Assembly: GCA_032000125.1 (NCBI GenBank)
Contig: DAMALH010000005.1
Location: forward strand, 86,419 to 150,418
Direction of reading: 5' to 3'
From: Dryocola sp032000125
Lineage (GTDB): Bacteria > Pseudomonadota > Gammaproteobacteria > Enterobacterales > Enterobacteriaceae
DNA length: 64,000 bases
Shown: in pieces, positions 49,377 to 58,067 of the stretch
Layout of the letters: every line of letters starts with the position of its first letter
How positions within the stretch are numbered: the stretch's first letter is position 1
Translations under genes and position numbers: made by a program
Notes under the pieces: model-generated
Told to the model about the DNA's origin: nothing
What the model saw: only the letters and a program-made list of their open reading frames with translations
The model's database searches: none

Positions 49377-50774
49377 ATGGCATCCAGTCGTATTGAAAAA
49401 GACTCCATGGGACCCATTGATGTGCCGGAAGATAAGCTTTGGGGCGCGCAAACTCAGCGCTCGCTTGAGCATTTCCGCATCTCCACGGAAAAAATGCCGG
49501 TGGCGCTGATTCAGGCGCTGGCGTTGACCAAACGTGCGGCGGCGAAAGTGAACATGGATCTCGGCCTGCTCCCTGCTGAGCGTGGTAAAGCGATACTGGC
49601 CGCCGCGGACGAAGTGCTGGACGGCAGGCATCCTGATGAGTTCCCGCTGGCCATCTGGCAGACGGGATCGGGCACCCAGAGCAATATGAACATGAACGAA
49701 GTGCTGGCGAACCGGGCGAGCGAGCTGCTCGGCGGCGTGCGCGGCATGGAGCGTGTGGTTCATCCCAACGATGACGTCAACAAGAGCCAGAGCTCTAACG
49801 ACGTTTTCCCGACGGCGATGCATGTCGCGGCGGTTAAGGCGCTGCGTGAACAGCTTATTCCGCAGCTCAACGTGCTCAGGGATACGCTGCAGTCCAAAGC
49901 GGAAGCCTTCCGCGACATCGTCAAAATCGGCCGCACGCACCTTCAGGATGCGACGCCGTTGACGCTCGGCCAGGAAATTTCCGGCTGGGTGGCCATGCTT
50001 GAACACAACCTTAAACATATCGAACAAAGCGTGCCCCACGTAGCGGAGCTGGCGCTGGGCGGCACAGCCGTTGGAACGGGTCTAAATACGCACCCTGAAT
50101 ACGCGGTGCGAGTGGCGAAAGAGCTGGCGGAAATTACCGGACAACCTTTCGTTACCGCGCCAAATAAATTCGAAGCGCTGGCAACCTGCGATGCGCTGGC
50201 GCACGCGCACGGCGCGCTAAAGGGCCTGGCGGCATCGCTGATGAAAATCGCCAACGACGTGCGCTGGTTATCTTCCGGCCCGCGCTGCGGCATTGGTGAG
50301 ATCGCCATTCCTGAAAACGAGCCGGGCAGCTCCATTATGCCGGGGAAAGTGAACCCGACGCAGTGCGAAGCCATGACGATGCTGTGCTGCCAGGTAATGG
50401 GGAACGATGTGGCGGTGAATATTGGCGCTTCCTCCGGCAACTTTGAGCTGAACGTTTACCGGCCGATGGTTATTCACAACGTCCTGCAATCGATTCGCCT
50501 GCTCGCGGACGGCATGGAAAGTTTTAACGAGCACTGCGCCATCGGCATCGAACCAAACCGCGACCGTATCAGCCAGCTGCTGAATGAATCGCTGATGCTG
50601 GTAACCGCGCTAAATACGCATATCGGCTACGACAAAGCGGCGGAAATCGCCAAAAAAGCGCACAAAGAGGGGCTGACGCTGAAAGCCTCGGCCTTAAAGC
50701 TTGGCTATCTCACCGAAGATGAGTTTGAAGCCTGGGTGCGGCCGGAGGAGATGGTCGGCAGCATGAAGTCTTAA
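49377..50774 (+). CDS. fumC: FumC class II fumarase
   Basis: Iron-free, oxygen-stable class II fumarase of 465 residues, tetrameric. The superfamily signature GSSIMPGKVNPTQCE is at about 317-331, with TGSGTQSNMNMNEV (about 98-111) and HPNDDVNKSQSSND (about 128-141) forming the active site. In E. coli it is induced by SoxRS and low iron, backing up FumA. It follows fumA by 52 bp; AAAAGGAG lies just before the ATG. Confidence 0.97.
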   Translation: MASSRIEKDSMGPIDVPEDKLWGAQTQRSLEHFRISTEKMPVALIQALALTKRAAAKVNMDLGLLPAERGKAILAAADEVLDGRHPDEFPLAIWQTGSGTQSNMNMNEVLANRASELLGGVRGMERVVHPNDDVNKSQSSNDVFPTAMHVAAVKALREQLIPQLNVLRDTLQSKAEAFRDIVKIGRTHLQDATPLTLGQEISGWVAMLEHNLKHIEQSVPHVAELALGGTAVGTGLNTHPEYAVRVAKELAEITGQPFVTAPNKFEALATCDALAHAHGALKGLAASLMKIANDVRWLSSGPRCGIGEIAIPENEPGSSIMPGKVNPTQCEAMTMLCCQVMGNDVAVNIGASSGNFELNVYRPMVIHNVLQSIRLLADGMESFNEHCAIGIEPNRDRISQLLNESLMLVTALNTHIGYDKAAEIAKKAHKEGLTLKASALKLGYLTEDEFEAWVRPEEMVGSMKS

Positions 50775-50780
50775 GATTTG

Positions 50781-50804
50781 AGCGCCTCTGCGGAGGCGCT
50801 TTTT
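50781..50804. terminator. Terminator between fumC and tus
   Basis: An 8-bp stem (AGCGCCTC at 50781-50788 with GAGGCGCT at 50793-50800) with loop TGCG is followed by TTTT. It ends fumC; the tus stop codon at 50803 touches its T run. Confidence 0.88.
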
Positions 50805-51732
50805 ACGCCTCGCAATACAGGTGCAAACGCGGAATCAACAGCCGCAGCGCTTGCGCTTCCGGCCTGTAGCGGTGACGGATGTTTTCCGCATCGTAGTTCA
50901 GCAGTTCGCCGATCTCCGGTGGCGCTTCGCCTGAATCCTGCTGGCACAGAACAATCAGCGGTGAAGGGCAGGCGAGCTGCACCTGCTTTTGCTGCTCCTG
51001 ATACCATACCCGCGCAACCGGCTGCACTTTTACAGGCCGCTTGATCTTCAGCTTTACGCTGTCGGACAGCGTAGCCACGCTGTTCAGTTCCCGCTCGATT
51101 TGCTCCGCCCACTGCTCGCGCGTCCAGGGCGGCACGGCGCGGTTTGCCTTCAGGCTTTTCTCAAGCATGACCATGACCTCATGGCGGGTCAGATTTTTGA
51201 TTATCTGCTTGTTCGCCCAGCCAAAGCGCAGCGTGGAGGGATTATCAACAAGCGTAATTGCGCGATAGGCGTTAAGCGTAATCAGACCCGGGATATGGCG
51301 ATGCACCCACTCAAAGCGCTGCACGCTCGGCAGGCCAGACTCAACGCTGATAATCTTTTCCAGCGCAAGTTTGCGTTGATTAATGCACGCGATAAGCGCT
51401 TGTATCTGCTGGTACGCTTCGGCGCTTACGGCGTAACAAACGGCGCCGGGCAGGCGCACCGCGGCCTTGCTGCTGAGTTTTTCTGACTGCTGCTGAATGA
51501 AGAGGTGGGTGAAGTGAGCAAGCGCCGTCTCGTGCGCCTCTTTACCGATACGCTGCGTCACCTCAATGTGCGTTAACGGTTCGTGCTCATGGCCTTTCTC
51601 TATCCCCGGCAGGGTAAACACGCGCCCAACCAGCAGGCGACAGGCATCCAGCCTTTCCCGAAGCTGGTGCAGCTCGCGCTCGAGTTCACGAAACGTGGTG
51701 GTCAGTCTTTCTATCAGGTCGTAATCCGCCAT
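50803..51732 (-). CDS. tus: Tus replication terminus site-binding protein
   Basis: DNA-binding protein of 309 residues that binds Ter sites as a monomer and stops the replicative helicase on one face. The length and motifs such as DLIERLTTTFRELERELHQL at the N-terminus, NPSTLRFGWANKQIIKNLTR and IKRPVKVQPVARVWYQEQQKQ fit the family. A Ter site lies just upstream of the ATG, as TerB does in E. coli, where Tus represses its own gene. It is convergent with fumC. Confidence 0.97.
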   Translation of the reverse strand: MADYDLIERLTTTFRELERELHQLRERLDACRLLVGRVFTLPGIEKGHEHEPLTHIEVTQRIGKEAHETALAHFTHLFIQQQSEKLSSKAAVRLPGAVCYAVSAEAYQQIQALIACINQRKLALEKIISVESGLPSVQRFEWVHRHIPGLITLNAYRAITLVDNPSTLRFGWANKQIIKNLTRHEVMVMLEKSLKANRAVPPWTREQWAEQIERELNSVATLSDSVKLKIKRPVKVQPVARVWYQEQQKQVQLACPSPLIVLCQQDSGEAPPEIGELLNYDAENIRHRYRPEAQALRLLIPRLHLYCEA

Positions 51733-51741
51733 TCTGCACCC

Positions 51742-51764
51742 GCTTTAGTTACAACATACTTATA
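51742..51764 (-). promoter_or_regulatory. Ter site (TerB-like) upstream of tus
   Basis: On the minus strand the core AGTATGTTGTAACTAAA matches the Ter consensus fully and is flanked as in TerB (ATA before, G after). The GC(6) base pair lies on the high-coordinate side. By the known polarity a fork travelling from high to low coordinates would be stopped and one travelling the other way would pass. The site overlaps the tus promoter region and should mediate autoregulation. Confidence 0.93.
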
Positions 51765-51830
51765 TTTTATAACACAGCAAAATATACCTGACCAGCAGCG
51801 TCGCCATTGGTCGGACAGGATAAAAAGGCG

Positions 51831-53135
51831 TTATGCAACAGGCAAAGGTTGCGGTTCGAAAATATTAACCGGCCAGCTAAAGCGAAGGCTGGCCCCGCCG
51901 AGCGAGCCGCTGCCGGCGCTAACGGCGCCGCCCATGGCTACGGCAACAGAATGCACAATTGCGAGTCCTAAGCCGCAGCCGCCGGTGGCTCTGTCGCGGC
52001 TTGGATCAAGACGAACAAACGGCTGAAAAACGTGCTCGCGTTCCTGCTCAGGAATACCGGGTCCGTCGTCTTCGACCTGCAGCGCGGCGGTTTGTGCCTC
52101 AAGGAACAGGCTGACGCGCAGCTTGTGCTGGCTATAACGAAGGGCGTTATTGATCAGATTATCGATGACCCGTTCCATAAGTCGTAAATCAATCTGCCCG
52201 AAGACGCCCTCAGCAGGGCATTCCAGCTCAATATTACGGTGGGGGTGGATAAGGCGCACGTCGGCAATATGGTTTTGTAGCCAGGCCGGAAGATCCACCG
52301 GTGATAGGTGCAGATCGGTTTGCGGACGGTCGAGCCGGGCATAGGTCAGCAGTTCATCGATAAGCCCTTCGAGCTGGCCGATATCGCGGTTAAGCGCCTG
52401 CGACTCTTCCACGCTAAGGTTATCGCTCATTTCCAGCCGGTAACGCAGGCGAACCAGCGGCGTGCGCAGTTCGTGGGCGATGCCGTCAATCAGCAGCTTT
52501 TTACTGGCGATCAGCGCGTTAATATTATCCGCCATCTGGTTAAAGGCGACGCCAAGGCGTTCAAAGCTTGAGGCGCTGTCGAAATGAATACGCTCATCAA
52601 GGTGCCCCTTGCCAAGCCGCTGCGCTGCGGTTTCCAGTTTCAGCATGTCCTGCCAGTGCGGGCGCATCCAGATGAACACGGGAAAGGCAAGCGAGATGGC
52701 GATAAACGCCATTAGCGCTACATCAAGCAGGCGCATCTGGTGCAGGAAAAACAAATACGGAATAGGGCCAACGGCCAGGACGTAATGGCTACGGGGAATA
52801 CGCTGGATAAACGTATATTCATCATCAAGGGCGACGATTTCGCCTTCTCGCAGATGGCGGGCGGCGATCTCATCGAGCTTAAATTTGCTCATTGGCTCGA
52901 TGTTCAACTTAAACGATAGGTTGAGATCGAGATCGTTTATGGTTTTATTCCAGTCGCGTGGCGGAATTTCCCGCAGCTCGCTGCGCATCAGGTACAGCGA
53001 ACTTTTCATCAGGTCATCCAGCGACTGGCGGCCCGCACGTTCGGCGGTGAATTTATACACCAGCCCGACCAGCATAGTCATCACGAGAAAGCAGACAAAC
53101 AGCAGAAGGTAAAACTGAATAAACAGCTTTTTCAT
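51831..53135 (-). CDS. rstB: RstB sensor histidine kinase
   Basis: Membrane sensor kinase of 434 residues, partner of RstA. Two helices (about 4-26 and 134-156) flank a periplasmic sensor; HAMP, the phosphoacceptor H-box (IDGIAHELRTPLVRLRYR, His near 245) and the ATP-binding domain (NNALRYS, DDGPGI, GGCGLGLAIVHS) follow. The ATG at 53135 is used; a TTG one codon earlier is possible. In K-12 rstB follows rstA directly. Here the convergent-facing zinT gene lies between them, so rstB should need its own promoter in the 181-bp gap 53136-53316. Confidence 0.95.
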   Translation of the reverse strand: MKKLFIQFYLLLFVCFLVMTMLVGLVYKFTAERAGRQSLDDLMKSSLYLMRSELREIPPRDWNKTINDLDLNLSFKLNIEPMSKFKLDEIAARHLREGEIVALDDEYTFIQRIPRSHYVLAVGPIPYLFFLHQMRLLDVALMAFIAISLAFPVFIWMRPHWQDMLKLETAAQRLGKGHLDERIHFDSASSFERLGVAFNQMADNINALIASKKLLIDGIAHELRTPLVRLRYRLEMSDNLSVEESQALNRDIGQLEGLIDELLTYARLDRPQTDLHLSPVDLPAWLQNHIADVRLIHPHRNIELECPAEGVFGQIDLRLMERVIDNLINNALRYSQHKLRVSLFLEAQTAALQVEDDGPGIPEQEREHVFQPFVRLDPSRDRATGGCGLGLAIVHSVAVAMGGAVSAGSGSLGGASLRFSWPVNIFEPQPLPVA

Positions 53136-53255
53136 CAAAAATTACCGATCTATCAATAAACAGGTTCTGCCGCCTGAAGTTCCGGGGGCGTTTGGGAGAT
53201 AAGTATGCTCGCGTTCTCCGTAGCTGGCTAGCGATGCAGGGCTTTCACTGCGCCT

Positions 53256-53277
53256 AAATGTTATGTTATAACATATT
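53256..53277. promoter_or_regulatory. Zur box upstream of zinT
   Basis: The palindrome ATGTTATGTTATAACAT, flanked by AA and AT, matches the enterobacterial Zur consensus (AAATGTTATANTATAACATTT) at almost every position. It lies 40 bp upstream of the zinT ATG, in the gap shared with the divergent rstB. Confidence 0.85.
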
Positions 53278-53316
53278 GGTTAGTAGCCAATGACCACACA
53301 GGAGAACCTAAGCATC

Positions 53317-53955
53317 ATGAAGAACGCCGCTATTTTTCTGGGACTGGGAGTATTACTGGGCAGCCCGCACGTTTTTGCCCATGGGCACCATCACGGCAAG
53401 CCCTTAACGGAGACCGAACAAAAAGCCAGCGAAGGGGTGTTCAACGATCGGGACGTTAAAGATCGTGCGTTAAGCGACTGGGAGGGCATCTGGCAGTCGC
53501 TTAACCCTTATTTGTTAAAAGGTGAGCTGACCCCGGTGCTGGAGCAAAAGGCAAAAAAAAGCGGCAAATCCCTCGCTGAGATAGAGGCCTATTACAAAAC
53601 AGGCTATGCAACCGACATCGATACTATTGGTATTGAAAATAACGTCATGGAGTTTCACGTTGGGAAGGAGGTGAAGAGCTGTGAATACCGCTATGCCGGG
53701 TTTAAAATTCTGAACTACGTATCGGGAAAGAAGGGCGTTCGTTACCTGTTTGAATGTAAGGACAGCCAGTCTGCGGCACCAAAATATGTCCAGTTCAGCG
53801 ATCACATTATCGGCCCGCGCAAGTCCGAACACTTCCACATCTTTATGGGCAACGTATCCCAGGAAGCGCTGCTGAAAGAAATGGATAACTGGCCTACTTT
53901 CTACCCTTACAACATGACTACCGCGCAGGTAGTAGAAGAAATGCTGCATCACTGA
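53317..53955 (+). CDS. zinT: ZinT periplasmic zinc-binding protein
   Basis: Periplasmic zinc (and cadmium) binding protein of 212 residues, lipocalin-like ZinT/YodA fold, which helps ZnuABC when zinc is scarce. A signal peptide (about 1-22, ending HVFA) is followed by the His-rich HGHHHGK and the mature domain with DWEGIWQSLNPYL, GYATDIDTIGIE and the metal-site region IGPRKSEHFHIFMG. The ATG at 53317 is chosen because CAGGAG at 53299-53304 lies between it and an in-frame ATG at 53290. A Zur box is upstream. In K-12 zinT is elsewhere; here it splits rstA from rstB. Confidence 0.94.
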   Translation: MKNAAIFLGLGVLLGSPHVFAHGHHHGKPLTETEQKASEGVFNDRDVKDRALSDWEGIWQSLNPYLLKGELTPVLEQKAKKSGKSLAEIEAYYKTGYATDIDTIGIENNVMEFHVGKEVKSCEYRYAGFKILNYVSGKKGVRYLFECKDSQSAAPKYVQFSDHIIGPRKSEHFHIFMGNVSQEALLKEMDNWPTFYPYNMTTAQVVEEMLHH

Positions 53956-53962
53956 CGGGGAA

Positions 53963-53984
53963 GATGCCGCTTTCACGCGGCATC
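53963..53984. terminator. Hairpin between zinT and rstA
   Basis: GATGCCGC (53963-53970) and GCGGCATC (53977-53984) form an 8-bp perfect stem with a 6-nt loop between convergent genes. There is no T run on either side, so it may be only a partial terminator. Confidence 0.5.
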
Positions 53985-53993
53985 GCTATCCCA

Positions 53994-54722
53994 TCACGCC
54001 TTGCTTTCCCACGCATGCGGCGCAAAAAGGTAGCCTTTATTGCGCACGGTCTTAATGCGAAACGGTTCCGTGGCGCTGTCGTATAGTTTTTTACGCAGCC
54101 GGGAAATGGCGACGTCCACGCTTCTGTCCATGCCGTCGTAGCTTACGCCACGCAGGTTCTTTAGCAGCGCATCCCTGTCCATAATCTGCCCGGCATGCGT
54201 GGCCAGCTCCCACAGCAAATCAAAATCTGCGGTAGAAAGCGCGATATTCTCATCGCCCAGCGTGACCTGCCGGTTCAGCGGATCGATGCAAAGCGTGCCA
54301 AATCTCATGGCCTTGTGCGGTTTCAACGCGGGCGGGGTAGTTTCTACCGTGTGTTGTGCAGAGATGCGCTGGCGCAAATGCAGGCGCAGACGTGCCAGCA
54401 GCACGGCGGGTGGGGTGGTTTTCAGAATGTAATCGTTGGCGCCCATTTCCAGCGACAGAATATGGTTCATATCGCTATCAAGCGAGGTCAGCAGAACAAT
54501 CGGGCCATCCCACTGCGGACGCAGATCGCGACATAGCGTCATGCCGTCTTTACCGGGCAGCATCACGTCCAGAAGCACCAGATCGGGCTGCTGCTGTTTA
54601 ATCACCGCTTCGGCACGGTCGCCACGGCTTTCAACAATCACATCAATGTCGTGTTTCCCCAGATAGGCTGCAATCAGCGAGCCCACTTCTGGGTCGTCTT
54701 CCACGTATACGATTTTGTTCAT
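53994..54722 (-). CDS. rstA: RstA response regulator (OmpR family)
   Basis: Response regulator of 242 residues. The receiver domain (1-118) has the acidic pocket VYVEDD and the phosphoacceptor Asp52 (LVLLDVMLPGKDG); the OmpR-type winged helix (about 140-238) ends with TVRNKGYLFAPH. In E. coli rstA is activated by PhoP, and RstA controls acid, iron and envelope genes. It has lost its usual downstream partner rstB to the far side of zinT. ydgC, its upstream neighbour in K-12, is absent. Confidence 0.96.
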   Translation of the reverse strand: MNKIVYVEDDPEVGSLIAAYLGKHDIDVIVESRGDRAEAVIKQQQPDLVLLDVMLPGKDGMTLCRDLRPQWDGPIVLLTSLDSDMNHILSLEMGANDYILKTTPPAVLLARLRLHLRQRISAQHTVETTPPALKPHKAMRFGTLCIDPLNRQVTLGDENIALSTADFDLLWELATHAGQIMDRDALLKNLRGVSYDGMDRSVDVAISRLRKKLYDSATEPFRIKTVRNKGYLFAPHAWESKA

Positions 54723-54797
54723 AGCCCGGCACGTCAGGTAAAAAGGGCAACATACACCGGGCGAATCTATTACGCCATCAATGACTGGTAAACAGAT

Positions 54798-55523
54798 TTA
54801 TCGAAGAGGACGACCGCCGTCTACCGCATGAGAACGCCCGGTAACATATCGGCTTTCCATCAGGTAATTAACCAGAGAAACGATCTCTTTTTCGCCCGGC
54901 GCTACCTTCATTAAAGATTTATTCAGCGCGGCCTTGCGGTACTGTGCATCGTCGTGCTCGTTAAATAAAATCATTGCCGGGGCGATGGCATTTACTTTTA
55001 CTTCAGGCGCAAGCTTGCGGGCAAAAGAACGCGTCAGGTTATCTAACGCGGCTTTGCTGGCGGCATAGGCAATATGTTTATCGCTGCCGCGCTCAACCAC
55101 GTAATCGGTAAAGTGGATAATGTCCGAACCGGCGTGACCGTGCCCGCGCAACAAAGGTTCAAGCAGGTGATTAAGCAGGTAAGGCGTATTGACGTGAATT
55201 TGCAGCATGGCCGCAAGCGTGTCGCCTGGGGCAACCGCCTGCGATTCGGCCTGCCAGGCGCTGGCGTTGTGAATAACGGCGCGCAGGCTGTTGCAATGCT
55301 GCATCACGTTATCTGCAAACGTTTTGACGCCCTGGTCGGTAGAAAAATCGGCGAACAGGCAAAGCGCGCCCGCCTGTTCGAGCTCATCAATGGAAGGGTA
55401 ACGAGTCCTGAAACTGACGATCACCGACTGCTTACGGGCCAGAAAATCTTTCGCAAGCGCAAGGCCGATTCGGCGGCCAGCGCCGGTTATCAGCACGGGC
55501 CGGCCAGAAAACACTTTATCCAT
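54798..55523 (-). CDS. folM: FolM dihydromonapterin reductase
   Basis: Short-chain dehydrogenase/reductase of 241 residues that makes tetrahydromonapterin and has weak dihydrofolate reductase activity in E. coli. The cofactor motif LITGAGRRIGLALA (about 11-24; Arg-Arg fits NADPH) and the catalytic YAASK (about 150-154) are present, with the C-terminal TGRSHAVDGGRPLR. The ATG at 55523 gives the E. coli length. It is 33 bp downstream of the ydgI start side and 75 bp from rstA. Confidence 0.93.
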   Translation of the reverse strand: MDKVFSGRPVLITGAGRRIGLALAKDFLARKQSVIVSFRTRYPSIDELEQAGALCLFADFSTDQGVKTFADNVMQHCNSLRAVIHNASAWQAESQAVAPGDTLAAMLQIHVNTPYLLNHLLEPLLRGHGHAGSDIIHFTDYVVERGSDKHIAYAASKAALDNLTRSFARKLAPEVKVNAIAPAMILFNEHDDAQYRKAALNKSLMKVAPGEKEIVSLVNYLMESRYVTGRSHAVDGGRPLR

Positions 55524-55556
55524 TACCTGATTCTCCACAATTGCGGCTCGGGCATT

Positions 55557-56939
55557 TTATCTTACCAGCATCCATGTCGCTGGAAATGATGCAAGCAGCA
55601 TCACCACGATAATCGTTTTTTCCTGCATATTCAGGTTGATTTCATGAGTATGCGTGCTGCGGGCGTACATAAAGACAAGCAGGCCGGGGGCATATAAGAC
55701 CACCGAAAGGAGAAGATGCATCAGGCCTGATGCATAAAGTAACCACAGGCCATAAATACAGGCGCCGAGGCCGATGGCTTTATGCAGGGGACGCGTAGCC
55801 ACTTTCAGTAAATAAGCGCCAACCAGAAAATAGGGTACGAGGATCATCTCTGATGCGATAGTCAACAGAGTGTTGTAATCAGAACCGGTGAGCCAGATCA
55901 GCACCAGGCAAAGCTGTACGCTGATGTTAGTCAGCCACAGCGACGCTGAAGGCGCATTATTTTTATTCTGGCGCGCAAAAATTTTCGGAAACGCTTTATA
56001 CGTAGCGGCAAGCAAAGGAACTTCTGCGGCCATAATAGTCCAGCTCAGATAGGCGCCGCATACGGAAACGATAAGGCCGGCGGCGATAATGACTTCGCCC
56101 CATGGACCCATCATATCCACCATGATGCCCGCCATTGACGGGTTGCGCATCGTTGCCAGCTCAGGACGAGCCACCACGCCAAGCGAAAGCAGCGTGACCA
56201 GCAGATAGACACCCAGCGCGGCAATCACCGCAAGCAGGGTTGCGCGCCCCACATCTTTCTTATTACGCGCTCGTGCGGAAACGACCACGGCACCTTCAAC
56301 CCCAATAAACACCCACAGCGTAATTAGCATGGTGTTTTTTACCTGCTCCCAGACCGGCACGCCCAATTCAAGGCCGGAAAAGTCGAGGCTAAAGGTACGT
56401 AGCTGGAAGGCCATTGCGGCCAGCACGATAAACATGCCGAGCGGGAGAAGTTTAGCGAGCGTCGCAACCAGATTGATACCCGCCGCGGTTTGTACGCCGC
56501 GCAGCACCAGCCAGTGAACCATCCATAATAAAACAGACGCGCCAGCGATGGATTGCCAGGTATTGCCGTCGCCAAACAGGCGCAGCTCTGGCGTATCGGT
56601 AAAGAAGCTCAGCGCCGAGAACACGATGACAAGATAGGAAACGTTAGCGATAACCGCACACAGCCAGTAGCCCCAGGCGGAGCAAAAACCGATTAATTCA
56701 CCAAAGCCTTCACGGGCATAGGTAAATATTCCGCCATCCAAATCTGGACGCAGGCGGGTCAGCACCAGCATGGCGAGCGCCAGCAGCAGAATGCCTGCGC
56801 CGGTAATTGCCCAGCCAATAAGCAGCGCTGCGGGGCTTGCTACGCTTGCCATATTTTGCGGCAGGCTAAATACCCCGGCGCCGAGCATCGAGCTCAGAAC
56901 CAGAGCGGTTAACGCGGCGAGGCCAAGTTTCTTTTCCAT
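55557..56939 (-). CDS. ydgI: YdgI, ArcD-like basic amino acid antiporter
   Basis: Inner-membrane protein of 460 residues with about 12 to 13 helices, APC superfamily, basic amino acid/polyamine antiporter branch, close to arginine/ornithine antiporter ArcD. The substrate-binding first helix has SSMLGAGVFSLPQNM (about 16-30). In-frame codons from 56963 exist, but the ATG at 56939 matches E. coli MEKKLGLxALTALVL. Transport activity is inferred from the family. Confidence 0.92.
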   Translation of the reverse strand: MEKKLGLAALTALVLSSMLGAGVFSLPQNMASVASPAALLIGWAITGAGILLLALAMLVLTRLRPDLDGGIFTYAREGFGELIGFCSAWGYWLCAVIANVSYLVIVFSALSFFTDTPELRLFGDGNTWQSIAGASVLLWMVHWLVLRGVQTAAGINLVATLAKLLPLGMFIVLAAMAFQLRTFSLDFSGLELGVPVWEQVKNTMLITLWVFIGVEGAVVVSARARNKKDVGRATLLAVIAALGVYLLVTLLSLGVVARPELATMRNPSMAGIMVDMMGPWGEVIIAAGLIVSVCGAYLSWTIMAAEVPLLAATYKAFPKIFARQNKNNAPSASLWLTNISVQLCLVLIWLTGSDYNTLLTIASEMILVPYFLVGAYLLKVATRPLHKAIGLGACIYGLWLLYASGLMHLLLSVVLYAPGLLVFMYARSTHTHEINLNMQEKTIIVVMLLASFPATWMLVR

Positions 56940-57083
56940 AGATGTCCAGTAAATGTGAGGCAAGACCCAGCATAATTATTATGCTTTTACGCATAAAAAT
57001 GGAGGATCGCGCTAAGGCGCGGAATTTTACGGAGTGTAGACACTGCTTGCAATGGCGAGCGCCATAAATTGGACTAATTGCGT

Positions 57084-57109
57084 AAAAAGAGGGCAGCGGA
57101 GGCTGCCCT
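57084..57109 (-). terminator. Terminator after ydgH
   Basis: On the minus strand AGGGCAGC-CTCC-GCTGCCCT is followed by CTTTTTACG (57084-57089), 14 bp past the ydgH stop codon. This is a good intrinsic terminator. Confidence 0.88.
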
Positions 57110-57122
57110 GGGAGTTAACGTT

Positions 57123-58067
57123 TTATTTATAGAGGTCCGCGCTGACGGTCAGGTTGCCGCCACGCTCCTGCCACTGACGGGTCACGTGATAGAACTTCGC
57201 CCCTTTCTTCGCCGCACGTTTCGCCACCTGGTATGACACTTCGGTCATGCCGCCGTAGTGGCCGGTGAACTGGATATTGTCGAAAGGCACCATCTGGGCC
57301 GCGGTGATTTTATTGATTTCTTCAACCTTAGTACCGTCCGGCAGCGTGACGGTGTAACGCCCGCCTTTTGATGACTGGGTTTCAAAGAAGCGCCCGACGT
57401 CAGAGCTTGGCGTTGCGGAAGAAGCGACGCCTGGGATTTCAACTTTTTTCGCAGCCGCGCCGCCTGCGGCCAGCGCCGCTTTACCCGCTTCTGAATTTGC
57501 AGGGATAGCGTCCGGGTTCTGCACAACGCGTTTTTTAGCGTCAGCTTTATAAATAAACGCGGTGATACGCTGGTTGCCGCCCTGGTTTGCATCGACCTGA
57601 CGCACGATAAAGAAAGAGGAGGCACCTTTCGCTTTAGCGGCTTTGGTAATGGCGTCGTTCACTTCCGGCTGGTTGCGATAGAATCCCTGTACGGTAACGG
57701 TATCGAACGGTTCCAGCAGATAGGCCTGGGTTTTTGGCAATTCCGTTACGCCATTGATGACGCGATTGCCTTTATCTTCGGCTTTCTGCGCATCCGCATG
57801 GAAGATATCAGCCACCACGCGCCAGTTGCCGCTGTTGCCGGTGTCATTCAGATCCTGAATGTAGAAAGAAGCGGCGCCGGCGTCGTCAGCACGGCGAGAT
57901 ACGGCTTTGGCCGCGTCGCTGATGGCGTTAAAACGCCCCGTCACAACGATGCGATCAAAAGGTTTAAGAGAGGCCGCTTGCTCCGGCGTCAATTCCTTCG
58001 CTGCCTGAGCAGACAGCGTGGTCAGGGAAATAAGTGCTGACGCCAGAAGGGTGTTCTTGAGCTTCAT
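57123..58067 (-). CDS. ydgH: YdgH, triple DUF1471 periplasmic protein
   Basis: Exported protein of 314 residues. A signal peptide (about 1-22, ending AQA) precedes three YdgH/BhsA/McbA-like (DUF1471) modules, at about 34-95, 100-165 and 245-314, each with an F-D-x-I/V core (PFDRIVVTGRF, PFDTVTVQGFY, PFDNIQFTGHY). E. coli has the same three-module layout. Related small proteins act in stress and biofilm responses, but YdgH itself lacks a settled role. It is divergent from pntAB across 548 bp. Confidence 0.94.
   Translation of the reverse strand: MKLKNTLLASALISLTTLSAQAAKELTPEQAASLKPFDRIVVTGRFNAISDAAKAVSRRADDAGAASFYIQDLNDTGNSGNWRVVADIFHADAQKAEDKGNRVINGVTELPKTQAYLLEPFDTVTVQGFYRNQPEVNDAITKAAKAKGASSFFIVRQVDANQGGNQRITAFIYKADAKKRVVQNPDAIPANSEAGKAALAAGGAAAKKVEIPGVASSATPSSDVGRFFETQSSKGGRYTVTLPDGTKVEEINKITAAQMVPFDNIQFTGHYGGMTEVSYQVAKRAAKKGAKFYHVTRQWQERGGNLTVSADLYK

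Noticed and set aside
54723..54797. PhoP box upstream of rstA
   Set aside because: On the minus strand TGTTTA-CCAGT-CATTGA has one perfect half-site, but the second matches only three of six bases, so it is not called.
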